Source of the DNA: Edaphocola flava
GTDB lineage: Bacteria; Bacteroidota; Bacteroidia; Chitinophagales; Chitinophagaceae
Direction of reading: 5' to 3'
NCBI RefSeq assembly: GCF_004118155.1
Contig: NZ_SAIQ01000001.1
Coordinates: 1,364,001-1,428,000 of the forward strand
DNA length: 64,000 nucleotides
Shown here: positions 17,775-26,539 of the stretch, one piece after another
Numbering within the stretch: position 1 is the first letter of the stretch
Layout of the letters: the number at the start of each line of letters is the position of its first letter
Program-made: the position numbers and the translations under genes
Notes under the pieces: model-generated
Seen by the model: only the letters and a program-made list of their open reading frames with translations
Database searches by the model: none
Told to the model about the DNA's origin: nothing

Positions 17775-18248
17775 TTAGAATTTAAAAATTACGCTATCAT
17801 TACCTGTCCCATTATAGGGTGCAGTCTGTATAGCCTTTTTATAATTATTGATCTGAACCCAGTAAATGATCCAGCAGACAATGGCTGCAATACCGGATAA
17901 GAAACCAAGCAAGGGCACAACGGTTGTACACCTGAGTACGCTCATTGCAATACCGGTTCCATTGGACGGGTTGGCCTCTGAAAGCGGGAATAACCTCACC
18001 TTTGATTCCTTAAGAATGGATTCAGACAGATTGTTTACTACAATGAATGACCATACCAGGTTGAAAACAGGAATGAGCAGCAGCCAGGTGTTATTAGGTG
18101 CCATGGTCATGTTCTGTTCTGAAATGGCTTTGAATGTATTTCTTAATGTAAGAATGTACAGGATATTAACCAATAAGTACACTGCCACAATGCCGATAAG
18201 TATCAGCACAATGGTTACATCAAAACTATCCCGGTATATCAGGCCCAT
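17775..18248 (-). CDS. Small membrane protein, DUF4328-like
   Basis: This is a 157-residue protein with three clear hydrophobic segments (near 10-33, 50-70 and 105-130). The pattern LLLIPVFNLVWSFIVVNNLSESILKE resembles the DUF4328 family of bacterial membrane proteins, whose function is unknown. There is no signal peptide and no catalytic motif. It lies between greA and the HIT gene with very short gaps, so it is probably in the same transcript. Confidence 0.6.
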   Translation of the reverse strand: MGLIYRDSFDVTIVLILIGIVAVYLLVNILYILTLRNTFKAISEQNMTMAPNNTWLLLIPVFNLVWSFIVVNNLSESILKESKVRLFPLSEANPSNGTGIAMSVLRCTTVVPLLGFLSGIAAIVCWIIYWVQINNYKKAIQTAPYNGTGNDSVIFKF

Positions 18249-18260
18249 TAACAGTATATA

Positions 18261-18734
18261 TTAGATTCCGATTTCTTCGATTCTGAATTGCAGTTTTCCG
18301 GCAGGCACATCGATATCAGCGATTTCGCCTACGGCTTTACCCAGTAAGCCTCTTCCGATAGGGGAGGTTACAGAGATCTTGCCGGCTTTAAGGTCGGCTT
18401 CTTTTTCTGATACTAAATGATACTCTACCAGTTTTTTGGTTTTCATATTTGTAATCTTAACCTTGCTCAGTACGGATACTTTACTCAGGTCCAGATCTTT
18501 TGTATCAATTACTCTGCTATTGGCAATAATACTTTCCAGCTTGGCGATTTTGGCCTCATGAAGGCCCTGAGCCTCTTTGGCCGCATCATATTCAGCATTT
18601 TCTTTCAAGTCGCCTTTTTCGCGTGCTTCAGCAATAGCTTGTGCTATTTCTGATCTACCCGCGGTTTTTAATTCGGCAAGCTCTCCTCTCATTAGCTCCA
18701 GGCTTTCTTTCGTAACATAGTTTACCGTTGACAT
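18261..18734 (-). CDS. greA: Transcription elongation factor GreA
   Basis: GreA rescues backtracked RNA polymerase by stimulating cleavage of the transcript 3' end. The protein has the N-terminal antiparallel coiled coil with the acidic tip (EAREKGDLKENAEYDAAKEAQ, residues ~37-57; D and E are the essential tip residues) and a C-terminal FKBP-like domain (SPIGRGLLGKAVGEI). The ATG at 18734 (MSTVNYVTKE) gives 157 residues, the usual length. A TTG nine bases upstream is in frame but is not needed. It heads the leftward group greA - DUF4328-like - HIT - clpX. Confidence 0.95.
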   Translation of the reverse strand: MSTVNYVTKESLELMRGELAELKTAGRSEIAQAIAEAREKGDLKENAEYDAAKEAQGLHEAKIAKLESIIANSRVIDTKDLDLSKVSVLSKVKITNMKTKKLVEYHLVSEKEADLKAGKISVTSPIGRGLLGKAVGEIADIDVPAGKLQFRIEEIGI

Positions 18735-18847
18735 AATAATCAATTTTTAGGTTATTACATAAAAATAAAACACACAATGTACCCGATAGTTGCGAGATAC
18801 ATTGCGTGCATTAACTATAGCGAAGTTAAGGCTTTACAATCAATTGA

Positions 18848-19789
18848 TCAAATTATAAATCCTAATTTTTTCTTTAATGTAAGACACATTTTAGTGTTGG
18901 CATCATAGGTATAACCGCCTATATGTGCGGTGCCTATAAAGTTGGGCATATGCAGCATTTCCATAGCTATAGCAAACATCTTATCATCCATTTTGCTGAT
19001 AGGCTCTTTTTCCCATACATCAAGGGCAGCACCAACAATTTTACCACGGAGTAATCCATCATAGACAGCATATTGCTCCGCTACTTCGCCTCTTGATAAA
19101 TTAAGCAGGGTGAACGGATGTTGCATACGATTACAAAACTCCTGGTTGAAGTAATGATGGGTAGCCTTTGTATACGGAACGTGAAAGCTGATCATAGTAG
19201 CCTCCTGGTATATTTGCTCAAGGTCGGTACACCATATAATTCCGGGATTGGGTGGATAATCTTTAGTTTCAATATCGAAGCCCAGTACCTTTACCCCCAT
19301 TGCGGTCAGCTTTTGTGCAAAGCGGTAACCATTATTGCCCATACCGATAATACCGGCCGTTGTGCCTTCTATCTCAAAGCCACGGTTAGCGTCCCTTAGC
19401 CAGATGTCCTGGCGCAGTTCTGTATGTGACTTTACAATGCGGTGCTGCAATGCCAGGTACATACCCAGGGCCTGTTCTGCTACGGCATTGGCATTCCCTT
19501 CCGGGCTGCTGATGCAGATGATATTACGGCTTTTGGCATAGGCTACATCTATATGTTCCATACCGCTGCCCATACGGCCTATCCAGTGCAGGTTTTCAGC
19601 CTTTTCCAGCAAAGGCTGATCAAACTTTATTTTGGTGGAGGTAATGATACCCGTATAGTCCTGAATACACTGCGAGAGTTGCTCATAATCGAGCGAAAAG
19701 CCTTCTTCCAGTGTATACCCCTTCTCCAGGAGGAAATCAGACAGTACCGGTTCTATTTTAGTGATAAGCAATACGCGTTTCACACTCAT
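18848..19789 (-). CDS. D-2-hydroxyacid dehydrogenase family (phosphoglycerate dehydrogenase-like)
   Basis: This is a 313-residue NAD-dependent dehydrogenase with a split catalytic domain and a central Rossmann domain. GIIGMGNNG at 146-154 is the dinucleotide fold. The catalytic set R233 (LSRGEV), E262 (DVWEKEP) and H289 (GTAHIGG) is complete. It lacks an ACT domain, so it may be a glyoxylate/hydroxypyruvate reductase or a D-lactate-type enzyme rather than canonical SerA. Its start overlaps the end of rsmA by 4 bp, so translation may be coupled. Confidence 0.85.
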   Translation of the reverse strand: MSVKRVLLITKIEPVLSDFLLEKGYTLEEGFSLDYEQLSQCIQDYTGIITSTKIKFDQPLLEKAENLHWIGRMGSGMEHIDVAYAKSRNIICISSPEGNANAVAEQALGMYLALQHRIVKSHTELRQDIWLRDANRGFEIEGTTAGIIGMGNNGYRFAQKLTAMGVKVLGFDIETKDYPPNPGIIWCTDLEQIYQEATMISFHVPYTKATHHYFNQEFCNRMQHPFTLLNLSRGEVAEQYAVYDGLLRGKIVGAALDVWEKEPISKMDDKMFAIAMEMLHMPNFIGTAHIGGYTYDANTKMCLTLKKKLGFII

Positions 19790-20544
19790 TTTTTAAAGTA
19801 TTGATTGTACATCGCAACAAATTCTGCTACAGAAAGCTGTTCTGCACGTTTATTGAATATTTCATCGCCCAATTGTTCAGGAGCAATCAAAGGTCTTAAC
19901 GCATTACGCAGTGTTTTTCGTCTTTGTCCGAATGCAGTTTTAACCATTTTCTGAAACTTAGGAAACTGGTCAATCTGGTATTTGTTGCCGGCATTCTTCA
20001 ACCTGATCACTCCTGATTTAACTTTAGGAGGAGGGGTGAAGCAATTCTCATGCACATCAAACAGGTAAGTAACATCAAAGTATGCTTGTATCAATACACT
20101 GAGTATGCCATAATCTTTCTTCCCGGATGCAGCGGCTACGCGCAGTGCAACCTCCTTCTGGAACATACCAATTACCTCATCGACCTGGTCATGCCAGTCC
20201 AGTACCTTAAACAGGATCTGGGAAGAGATATTATAAGGGAAGTTACCGACCAAGGAGAACTTACCCTCAAAAGGTACAGTAGATTTCAGAAAATCGATAT
20301 GGATCAGTTTGTCGGTTATGGCCGGGTAAGTTGCCTTCAGATAATTCACCTTATCATCGTCAATCTCAATAGCCTTGTAATGGATATTTGGAATCTCTAG
20401 CAAGTACTTGGACAGTGCGCCGCCGCCGGGTCCTACTTCTACAAGATTTAAACCTTCACTGAGGGTAACCTGGTCTACAATTTTAAGGCACATGTTTTCA
20501 TCATGCAGGAAGTGCTGACCCAGGCTTTTCTTTAAAATATACAT
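19786..20544 (-). CDS. rsmA: 16S rRNA (adenine(1518)-N6/adenine(1519)-N6)-dimethyltransferase
   Basis: This is KsgA/RsmA, which dimethylates two adjacent adenines in the 3'-terminal hairpin of 16S rRNA during small-subunit maturation. The 252-residue protein has KKSLGQHFLHDENM at the N-terminus, the SAM motif VEVGPGGG at 35-42, the catalytic NFPYNIS at 101-107 and a C-terminal FGQRRKTLRNAL motif. A TACTTTTG -7 box on the minus strand (20569-20562) lies 18 bp before the ATG. It overlaps the dehydrogenase gene by 4 bp. Confidence 0.95.
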   Translation of the reverse strand: MYILKKSLGQHFLHDENMCLKIVDQVTLSEGLNLVEVGPGGGALSKYLLEIPNIHYKAIEIDDDKVNYLKATYPAITDKLIHIDFLKSTVPFEGKFSLVGNFPYNISSQILFKVLDWHDQVDEVIGMFQKEVALRVAAASGKKDYGILSVLIQAYFDVTYLFDVHENCFTPPPKVKSGVIRLKNAGNKYQIDQFPKFQKMVKTAFGQRRKTLRNALRPLIAPEQLGDEIFNKRAEQLSVAEFVAMYNQYFKK

Positions 20545-20561
20545 ATATGAAGATTAGTGTA

Positions 20562-20569
20562 CAAAAGTA
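20562..20569 (-). promoter_or_regulatory. -7 box TACTTTTG before rsmA
   Basis: On the minus strand TACTTTTG matches TAnnTTTG, 18 bp before the ATG at 20544. No convincing -33 TTG at 19-21 bp spacing is seen. It sits immediately downstream of a terminator, consistent with a fresh transcription start. Confidence 0.5.
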
Positions 20570-20574
20570 AGCAT

Positions 20575-20610
20575 AAAAAGAAAGCCCGCATTGCTGCGGG
20601 CTTTCTTTTT
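20575..20610 (-). terminator. Terminator after the OmpA-type outer-membrane protein gene
   Basis: A perfect stem of 16 bp (AAAAAGAAAGCCCGCA and its complement) has a TTGC loop. The A and T tracts are inside the stem, so the signal works in both directions. It lies 28 bp past the stop codon of the leftward gene at 20639. Confidence 0.9.
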
Positions 20611-20638
20611 ATGATCTAAAGTATGGTTAACTTAAGAA

Positions 20639-22336
20639 TTATTTGCTTGTACCCAGGTGTGGGTGTGGAGGAGCTACAGAAGATGGACCTTCTTCGCCTT
20701 CGTTAGCTGAACGATACATAACAGAGTTGATATCGCCAGTAGCACCAGAGTATTGGAAGATGAAACGGTCACGGCTGATGTTTTGAGTTTCAGTCATGTA
20801 CTCGATTACATTGTTTACGCGGTCCCAAGCACGTTGTTGTTGTACTTTAGAAGCACCAGCGTTACCCATTACTACCACTTTACAAGAAGGGTTAGCGTTC
20901 ATCTGAGCAGCTAAGTTAGCCAGTTGGCTTTGAGCAGCTGGAGACAGACGAGCAGAGTTGCTAGAGAACATTACAGAACCTGCACCGATAGAACCACAAG
21001 ATTTAGTATCTGTACCACAACCATCTGGACAAGGGCATTTACCAACACCATCAGCATCAACTGGTTGACAGTAAGTAGGAGTGATTAATTCTTTATCCAT
21101 GTAATCAGGAACGCCATCACCATCAGTATCCAGAGGACAACCAGTAGCGTCAACTTTTACGCCAGCTTGAGTATCAGGACATTTGTCGAATTGGTTAGCA
21201 ACACCGTCTTTATCATCATCAGCCAGAACTGGATCAGGCAGCATCATGTGACGAGGAGCAGCCATTTCGTTGTAGATATGATCCATTGGATTAACCCACC
21301 ATAATGGTTGTACGTTTCTTTTCTTGTTACCCAGGTTGAAACCTAAACCAACAGAAGCATAGTTAATCAGATCTTTATCATTGTTCTGCAAGATTGGGCT
21401 TTCAGTTGCATCTAAGATGTCCAGACCAGTCCAAGTGATTTTATCTTCGAATTGTAAAGATACGCGATCACCTAATTTGAATTGGATACCCATACCACCA
21501 ACTAACGCAGGAACTAAACCCCATGTTTTGTCGCCGATGTCAAATTTAGCCTGACCTTTGTTCGTTAAGTTAGCGCGGTTAGCGTCAACATAAGTCGCAT
21601 CTTTCAGTGCTTTTTTGTATTCTTTCTGAGCATCTGTAGTTAATACGCCATTTGCGTCAACTGGCCAGCCAGCGAAATCAAATGGAGTACCGTTAGCTTG
21701 CATGTTACCAACTTGTGTGTTCCACAGTAAAGCACCAGCACCCGCAAAACCGTAGAAGCTGAATGCATTCTTAGCTTTGTGGAAACGGATGTTGTTAGTA
21801 GCAGCAACAACTTGTAAAGTTAACTCATGTGCACGGTATTTGTAGTTGTTATAAACCAGAGCACCTGGGTTAGTGTTGTACGCACCCCAAGAAGTACCTG
21901 CATTAACAGCCTCACGACCACGGTAGTCAATACCTTGAGCGTTTTGGAAGTTATACTGTAAACGACCAGAGAAAGTGTATCCGAAAGCTTTACGCAGAGA
22001 TGCGCCGAAGCCCATAGCGTTAAACGGATTAGTTGCAGTCCAAGGCATTTTGTCCGTAACGTCAGAGAATAAGTTTTGTGTACCAACGCTTACGCCTAAT
22101 TCCCACATGTTACGTGGTTTTGCAGGGAAGCCGTATTGATAGTTTAAATATTGGCGTTGTTGTTCCATTCTGCTTTTAGGAACATACGCGGTGTCTAATA
22201 CATCATATACTTGACCACGGTAAGTCATGTCTCTACCGCCCCAAGATGATGATTGTTGTGTTTCTTGCGCAAAGGCCGGTTGTAAAGCCATTGCCGAACA
22301 CAAACCTGCTAACAAGATGTACTTTTTGTTTACCAT
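20639..22336 (-). CDS. OmpA family outer-membrane protein with thrombospondin type 3 repeats
   Basis: This is a 565-residue outer-membrane protein. The signal peptide is residues 1-23 (ending QPAFA). Residues ~50-340 look like a beta-barrel, with many aromatic-ended strands. Calcium-binding-like thrombospondin type 3 repeats (DDDKDGVANQFDKCPDT, DTDGDGVPDYMDK) follow at about 370-415. The C-terminal ~110 residues are an OmpA-like peptidoglycan-binding domain (VMFSSNSARLSPAAQSQLANLA). It probably anchors the outer membrane to the wall. Codon use is strongly biased, as in tuf, and suggests high expression. It is transcribed alone from its own promoter. Confidence 0.85.
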   Translation of the reverse strand: MVNKKYILLAGLCSAMALQPAFAQETQQSSSWGGRDMTYRGQVYDVLDTAYVPKSRMEQQRQYLNYQYGFPAKPRNMWELGVSVGTQNLFSDVTDKMPWTATNPFNAMGFGASLRKAFGYTFSGRLQYNFQNAQGIDYRGREAVNAGTSWGAYNTNPGALVYNNYKYRAHELTLQVVAATNNIRFHKAKNAFSFYGFAGAGALLWNTQVGNMQANGTPFDFAGWPVDANGVLTTDAQKEYKKALKDATYVDANRANLTNKGQAKFDIGDKTWGLVPALVGGMGIQFKLGDRVSLQFEDKITWTGLDILDATESPILQNNDKDLINYASVGLGFNLGNKKRNVQPLWWVNPMDHIYNEMAAPRHMMLPDPVLADDDKDGVANQFDKCPDTQAGVKVDATGCPLDTDGDGVPDYMDKELITPTYCQPVDADGVGKCPCPDGCGTDTKSCGSIGAGSVMFSSNSARLSPAAQSQLANLAAQMNANPSCKVVVMGNAGASKVQQQRAWDRVNNVIEYMTETQNISRDRFIFQYSGATGDINSVMYRSANEGEEGPSSVAPPHPHLGTSK

Positions 22337-22386
22337 AACGAGATTTGTTTATTAACGTTTTTAGTTTTTATTTCTAAGTATTGCGA

Positions 22387-22394
22387 CAAAGGTA
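22387..22394 (-). promoter_or_regulatory. -7 box TACCTTTG for the OmpA-type gene
   Basis: On the minus strand TACCTTTG is an exact TAnnTTTG match, 50 bp before the ATG at 22336. Upstream of it is an A/T-rich tract without a clean TTG. Confidence 0.55.
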
Positions 22395-22615
22395 TATTCT
22401 ATTTCGAGAAAAAAAAAATAAATACCTGAATTTATGGCATATTCGTCTATTTTTTCAATTTGATAACAATCAGGGTATAACTGCATTTTGGACTTGTTAT
22501 TTGTTATCAGACTTGTTATAAATACATAAATTTAAATGTGATCAGAACTTATACATCGCTTTCCTGAAATAATAAGTACCTTAGCCGGACATTTTAATGA
22601 AGATATAATATTCGA

Positions 22616-23578
22616 ATGAAATTAGCCAAAAAAGTAATTGAGGAAGAGCTGAAAATATTTGAAGAGCACTTCGCTCAGAGTATGAAAAGTGGAAAAGGCT
22701 TGCTCGACCGTATCATGAGTTTTATCATTAAGCGTAAAGGGAAACAAATGAGACCAATGTTTGTTTTTCTGGCAGCGAAAGTGGCTGGTGGTACTGATGA
22801 GCGCACTTTTCGGGCAGCATCACTTATTGAATTGTTACATACGGCTACCCTGGTACATGATGATGTAGTGGATGAGGCTAATATGCGCAGGGGCTTTTTT
22901 TCAATCAATGCTTTATGGAAAAATAAGGTGGCTGTATTGGTAGGGGACTACCTGTTATCTAAGGGCTTATTGCTTTCTGTTGAGCATGGTGATTACCCCA
23001 TTCTTAAAATTGTATCTAAGGCAGTGAAGGAAATGAGTGAAGGGGAACTGCTGCAGATAGAAAAGACACGTAAACTGGATATTAAAGAAGATATTTATTT
23101 TGAGATCATACGCAGCAAAACAGCCTCATTGCTGGCTGCTGCCTGTAGTGCGGGTGCATGGTCTGTTACAGAGAACGAAGCAGAAGCCGAGAAAATGCGC
23201 CAGTTTGGCGAGAAACTGGGAATTAGTTTCCAGATAAAGGACGATCTGTTTGACTATGGTCATGATAATATTGGTAAGCCTACGGGAATAGATATCCGGG
23301 AGAAGAAAATGACCCTTCCCTTGATTTACACTTTGCAGACTGCAGAGGAAACTACAAGACGTAAGATAATATATATAGTTAAGAACCAGAATACGCAAAA
23401 AGATAAGGTTGAGGAAGTCATTGGATTGGTGAAGCAGCATGGTGGAATTGAATATGCCAAGACTAAAATGGAGGCCTATCAAAAAGAGGCACTGGACATA
23501 TTACATAGTTTCCCGCCGTCAGAAGCGAGAGACGCTATGGAAGATCTGGTTGCTTATGTGACCAGCCGTAAATATTAA
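22616..23578 (+). CDS. Polyprenyl diphosphate synthase (octaprenyl-type)
   Basis: This is a 320-residue trans-isoprenyl diphosphate synthase. The first aspartate-rich motif is DDVVD at 82-86 and the second is DDLFD at 209-213, with Q and K before it (QIKDD). Small residues precede the first motif (TATLVHDD), which normally allows a long product, such as the side chain of menaquinone. No quinone gene is adjacent. It is divergent from the outer-membrane protein gene, with a 279-bp gap, and 26 bp before an OmpA lipoprotein gene. Confidence 0.9.
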   Translation: MKLAKKVIEEELKIFEEHFAQSMKSGKGLLDRIMSFIIKRKGKQMRPMFVFLAAKVAGGTDERTFRAASLIELLHTATLVHDDVVDEANMRRGFFSINALWKNKVAVLVGDYLLSKGLLLSVEHGDYPILKIVSKAVKEMSEGELLQIEKTRKLDIKEDIYFEIIRSKTASLLAAACSAGAWSVTENEAEAEKMRQFGEKLGISFQIKDDLFDYGHDNIGKPTGIDIREKKMTLPLIYTLQTAEETTRRKIIYIVKNQNTQKDKVEEVIGLVKQHGGIEYAKTKMEAYQKEALDILHSFPPSEARDAMEDLVAYVTSRKY

Positions 23579-23604
23579 AACATCTAAATACCATATTGCT
23601 TATA

Positions 23605-24414
23605 ATGAAAAATATTGCAAAACCACTAATTGCCGCTGCCGCTTTACTTACGCTCAATACACAATATAGTTGTGTGTCCAGTAAGAAGTACAAAGATGCT
23701 AATGCAACTATTGCTTCTCTGCGTAATCGTAACAAAGATTTGAACACCAATATTGACAACCTCAGAGACCGGCTTGAATTAATGGAGTCGGCCAATAATA
23801 GCGCTGCCCAGGAAATCCAGGATAAGGAGTCGACCATTAGTGCGAAACAGTCTGAGCTGGATGCCAAACAGGCAGAGATTGCTGCTCAACAGGAAAGGCT
23901 GCGCACCCTGCAGGAATTGATTGATAAGCAGAAGGCCAAGACAGAAGAACTGAAAAACAAAATGTCTGAGGCATTGAAGGGATTCAAGGCCAGTGAACTG
24001 ACTGTATCTCAGAAAAACGGTAAGGTGTATGTAAGCCTCCAGGAAAGTCTTTTGTTCCCATCGGGTAGTGCTGTAGTAAATACCGGAGCCAAGAATGCTT
24101 TGTCAAAACTTGCTGAAGTATTAAATGCCAATCCGGATATTACTATCGCTGTAGAAGGACATACCGATTCCATTCCTATCCGTTTGAAATTTGAAGATAA
24201 CTGGGCACTTAGCGTGGCCCGTGCAACAGCTATCGTAAGGGTACTGACCAATGATTATAAAATTGATCCGGAGCGGATCATCGCCAGTGGCCGTAGCCAA
24301 TACTTCCCGGTTGCCGGCAATGAGAGTCCTGAAGGCAGGGCTTTGAACCGTAGAACGGAGATCATTCTGGAGCCTAAGCTGGATGCACTATATAATATTA
24401 TAGAACAACAATAA
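23605..24414 (+). CDS. OmpA-like lipoprotein with a coiled-coil stalk
   Basis: This is a 269-residue protein from the ATG at 23605; an in-frame TTG at 23596 is also possible but less likely. The signal peptide ends in NTQYSC, so the cysteine at about 23 is probably lipidated. Residues ~30-120 form a long coiled coil rich in K, E, Q and A. Residues ~145-260 are an OmpA C-terminal peptidoglycan-binding domain (VAVEGHTDSIPIR type; GRALNRRTEI for the peptide-binding site). It probably tethers the outer membrane to peptidoglycan. Its stop codon lies inside the left arm of a 58-bp palindrome. Confidence 0.82.
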   Translation: MKNIAKPLIAAAALLTLNTQYSCVSSKKYKDANATIASLRNRNKDLNTNIDNLRDRLELMESANNSAAQEIQDKESTISAKQSELDAKQAEIAAQQERLRTLQELIDKQKAKTEELKNKMSEALKGFKASELTVSQKNGKVYVSLQESLLFPSGSAVVNTGAKNALSKLAEVLNANPDITIAVEGHTDSIPIRLKFEDNWALSVARATAIVRVLTNDYKIDPERIIASGRSQYFPVAGNESPEGRALNRRTEIILEPKLDALYNIIEQQ

Positions 24415-24467
24415 GCTTATAAAAAATAGACCTGCCATATGGCAGGTCTATTTTTTATAAGCTTATT
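24410..24467. terminator. 58-bp perfect palindrome, bidirectional terminator
   Basis: The two 29-nt arms are exact reverse complements with no spacer (centre between 24438 and 24439). They contain AAAAAATAGACCTGCCAT and its complement, plus outer ATAAGCTTAT parts. It begins within the last codons of the OmpA lipoprotein gene and ends 5 bp before the stop of the leftward RNase G gene. It should work as a strong terminator for both. Confidence 0.92.
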
Positions 24468-24471
24468 CCAT

Positions 24472-26028
24472 TTACAGTTTTATGAAATCATCGGTTTGGG
24501 TATCGATGAATTTGTATTGTGTAATCGGGAAGTCATTATTAGGTTTGATCTTCAGCCAGATCTTGTGTTTGCGATACCATTTCCATTGAAGTGATTTCCA
24601 GAAGCCGCCATACTTAATATATGACTGCAACATCGGGTGACACATAATGGCCAGGTTTTTATGTCCCTGGTTGATCAGGTATTGCACATCTTTAGCCACC
24701 TCATCAGTAATCAGTATAGAAGGTTCGATCTTACCGCTGCCTTTGCAGGTAGGACAAACTTCCGTTGTATTGATATTGATTTCCGGGCGCAGGCGCTGAC
24801 GGGTCAGCTGCATCAGTCCGAATTTAGAGATGGGCAGTACTGTATTTCGGGCTCTGTCTTTAGTCATAAACTTAGACATTGCATCATGCAGTATCTTGCG
24901 GTTCTCTGGTAACTTCAGGTCAATAAAGTCGATGATAATAATACCGCCCAAGTCTCTCAATCTTAACTGGCGGGCAATTTCTTCTGCAGCTTCCAGGTTT
25001 GTCTTTAATGCACTTTCTTCCTGGTTGCTGTCTGCTGCACGGGTACCGCTGTTTACATCAATCACATGCATCGCTTCTGTATGCTCAATGATCAGGTAGG
25101 CACCACTGTTCAGGTTAACGGTTTTACCAAAAGAGGCCTTTACCTGGCGGGTAATGCCAAAGGAGTCAAAGATCGGTTGGTCCTGGTGATAAAACTGCAC
25201 AATCTCTTCCTTTTCAGGAGCGATCTTCGCAATATAGTCACGGGTATCGTTCAATATTCCTTTATCATTAACCACTACTTTCGAGAAACTGTCATTCAGC
25301 AGATCGCGCAGGATAGAAGTCGTTTTGGCTTTCTCGCTCAGGATACGCTGTGTCGGAACAGCACCTTTCAGGTTATTCTGAATATTCTGCCAGGTACTGG
25401 CCAGGTCAGAAAGATCGGAATGGAGTTCAGCTGTATTCTTTCCTTCAGCAGCAGTACGTACGATAACACCAAAGTTTTTAGGCTTGATGCTCTCTACGAT
25501 TTTCTGCAAACGTTTTCTTTCTTCAGCAGAATGTATTTTGCGGGAGATAGATACGAAGTTGTTGAAAGGAGTCAATACAACGAAACGCCCCGGAAGTGAA
25601 AGTTCGCAGCTTAAGCGGGGTCCTTTGGAGGAAATAGGTTCTTTTAGAATCTGTACCAGTATTTCAGGTTTCGGGTTGAATACATCCGTAATCTTACCGG
25701 TTTTCAGAATCTCATCTTCGTTTTTGAAATTACCGAAATCAAAGCCGTTTGGATTCGTGTCGAATCGGGCCTGATGGGTAAATTTGATTAGTGAGCGCAC
25801 ATAAGGGCTCAGATCGGTATAATGGAGAAATGCGTCTTTCTCGTAGCCAACATCTACAAATGCGGCATTAAGGCCTGGCATCAGTTTTTTGACCTTACCA
25901 AGATATAAATCGCCTACGGCAAAGGCAGTATTGCTTTGCTCGTAATGTAATTCTACAAGTTTTTTATCCTCTAACAACGCTATTGCTACTCCGTTATCCG
26001 ATGAATCGATAATCATTTCTTTGTTCAT
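24472..26028 (-). CDS. rng: Ribonuclease G/E family endoribonuclease
   Basis: This is a 518-residue single-strand-specific endoribonuclease for rRNA and mRNA processing. An S1 domain lies near 40-130 (AVGDLYLGKVKKLMPGLNAAFVDVG). The catalytic aspartates are in HVIDVNSGT and IIIDFIDL. The zinc-link motif CPTCKGSG joins the dimer. The RNase E-like scaffold tail is absent, so the length suits RNase G. In many bacteria RNase E controls its own mRNA through the leader, and a 348-bp hairpin-rich leader is present here (separate entry). Confidence 0.92.
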   Translation of the reverse strand: MNKEMIIDSSDNGVAIALLEDKKLVELHYEQSNTAFAVGDLYLGKVKKLMPGLNAAFVDVGYEKDAFLHYTDLSPYVRSLIKFTHQARFDTNPNGFDFGNFKNEDEILKTGKITDVFNPKPEILVQILKEPISSKGPRLSCELSLPGRFVVLTPFNNFVSISRKIHSAEERKRLQKIVESIKPKNFGVIVRTAAEGKNTAELHSDLSDLASTWQNIQNNLKGAVPTQRILSEKAKTTSILRDLLNDSFSKVVVNDKGILNDTRDYIAKIAPEKEEIVQFYHQDQPIFDSFGITRQVKASFGKTVNLNSGAYLIIEHTEAMHVIDVNSGTRAADSNQEESALKTNLEAAEEIARQLRLRDLGGIIIIDFIDLKLPENRKILHDAMSKFMTKDRARNTVLPISKFGLMQLTRQRLRPEININTTEVCPTCKGSGKIEPSILITDEVAKDVQYLINQGHKNLAIMCHPMLQSYIKYGGFWKSLQWKWYRKHKIWLKIKPNNDFPITQYKFIDTQTDDFIKL

Positions 26029-26376
26029 GAGTGATATCTTTTACATCGAACCCCAGGCGTTTGCACCAACTGGGTTCCGGCATTCTCCTCACTTATGGAT
26101 ACTAAGTACCGTACAACAGGTTTCTGACAAAGGCAGAGTCAGAAGAAATGCCGTCGGCATAATTAAGTTCGGGAAAGCAATTTAATGAATCTTACAATAC
26201 AAAACAGTACCATAGTACCAGCCCTGTATAACTTACACAGCTGTGGCAATTAATGCCGGGTGCTGTGGGTTACAGACCGGGAATTAGCATACGGTACAAA
26301 TAAGAATACAGATACCCGCAAAAAGTATACAAGTATCTGCATCAAATATTTAAAAACAAGTGGTAACGGGTACTAC
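26029..26376 (-). other. 348-nt non-coding leader before RNase G
   Basis: No ORF or coding pattern is seen. Read on either strand, this stretch holds several short hairpins: GAACCC/GGGTTC (26048-26077), TTCTGAC/GTCAGAA (26122-26144), ATGCCG-T-CGGCAT (26148-26160) and CAGATAC/GTATCTG (26309-26339). It is the 5' region of the rng transcript if rng is transcribed together with the small basic protein gene just upstream. A structured regulatory leader is possible but not demonstrated. Confidence 0.4.
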
Positions 26377-26472
26377 TTATCTCTTTTTGCTTTTATGACG
26401 ATTCTTTCTTAAACGTTTTTTGCGTTTGTGTGTTGCAATCTTATGACGTTTTCTTTTCTTACCACAAGGCAT
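26377..26472 (-). CDS. 31-residue basic AURKAIP1/COX24-type protein
   Basis: This is a short ORF on the minus strand, ATG at 26472, stop TAA at 26379-26377. The 31 residues read M-P-C-G-K-K-R-K-R-H-K-I-A-T-H-K-R-K-K-R, then L-R-K-N-R-H-K-S-K-K-R; more than half are lysine or arginine. This matches a tiny conserved protein of Bacteroidota grouped with the AURKAIP1/COX24 (mS38) domain of the mitochondrial ribosome. A role in the ribosome is likely by that relation only. It lies 348 bp upstream of rng on the same strand. Confidence 0.75.
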   Translation of the reverse strand: MPCGKKRKRHKIATHKRKKRLRKNRHKSKKR

Positions 26473-26539
26473 AATTAATTGATTTAATTAAGTTAATAAA
26501 ATGTTTACTATATATTTCAAGCGTTTCGCGCTATAAATT

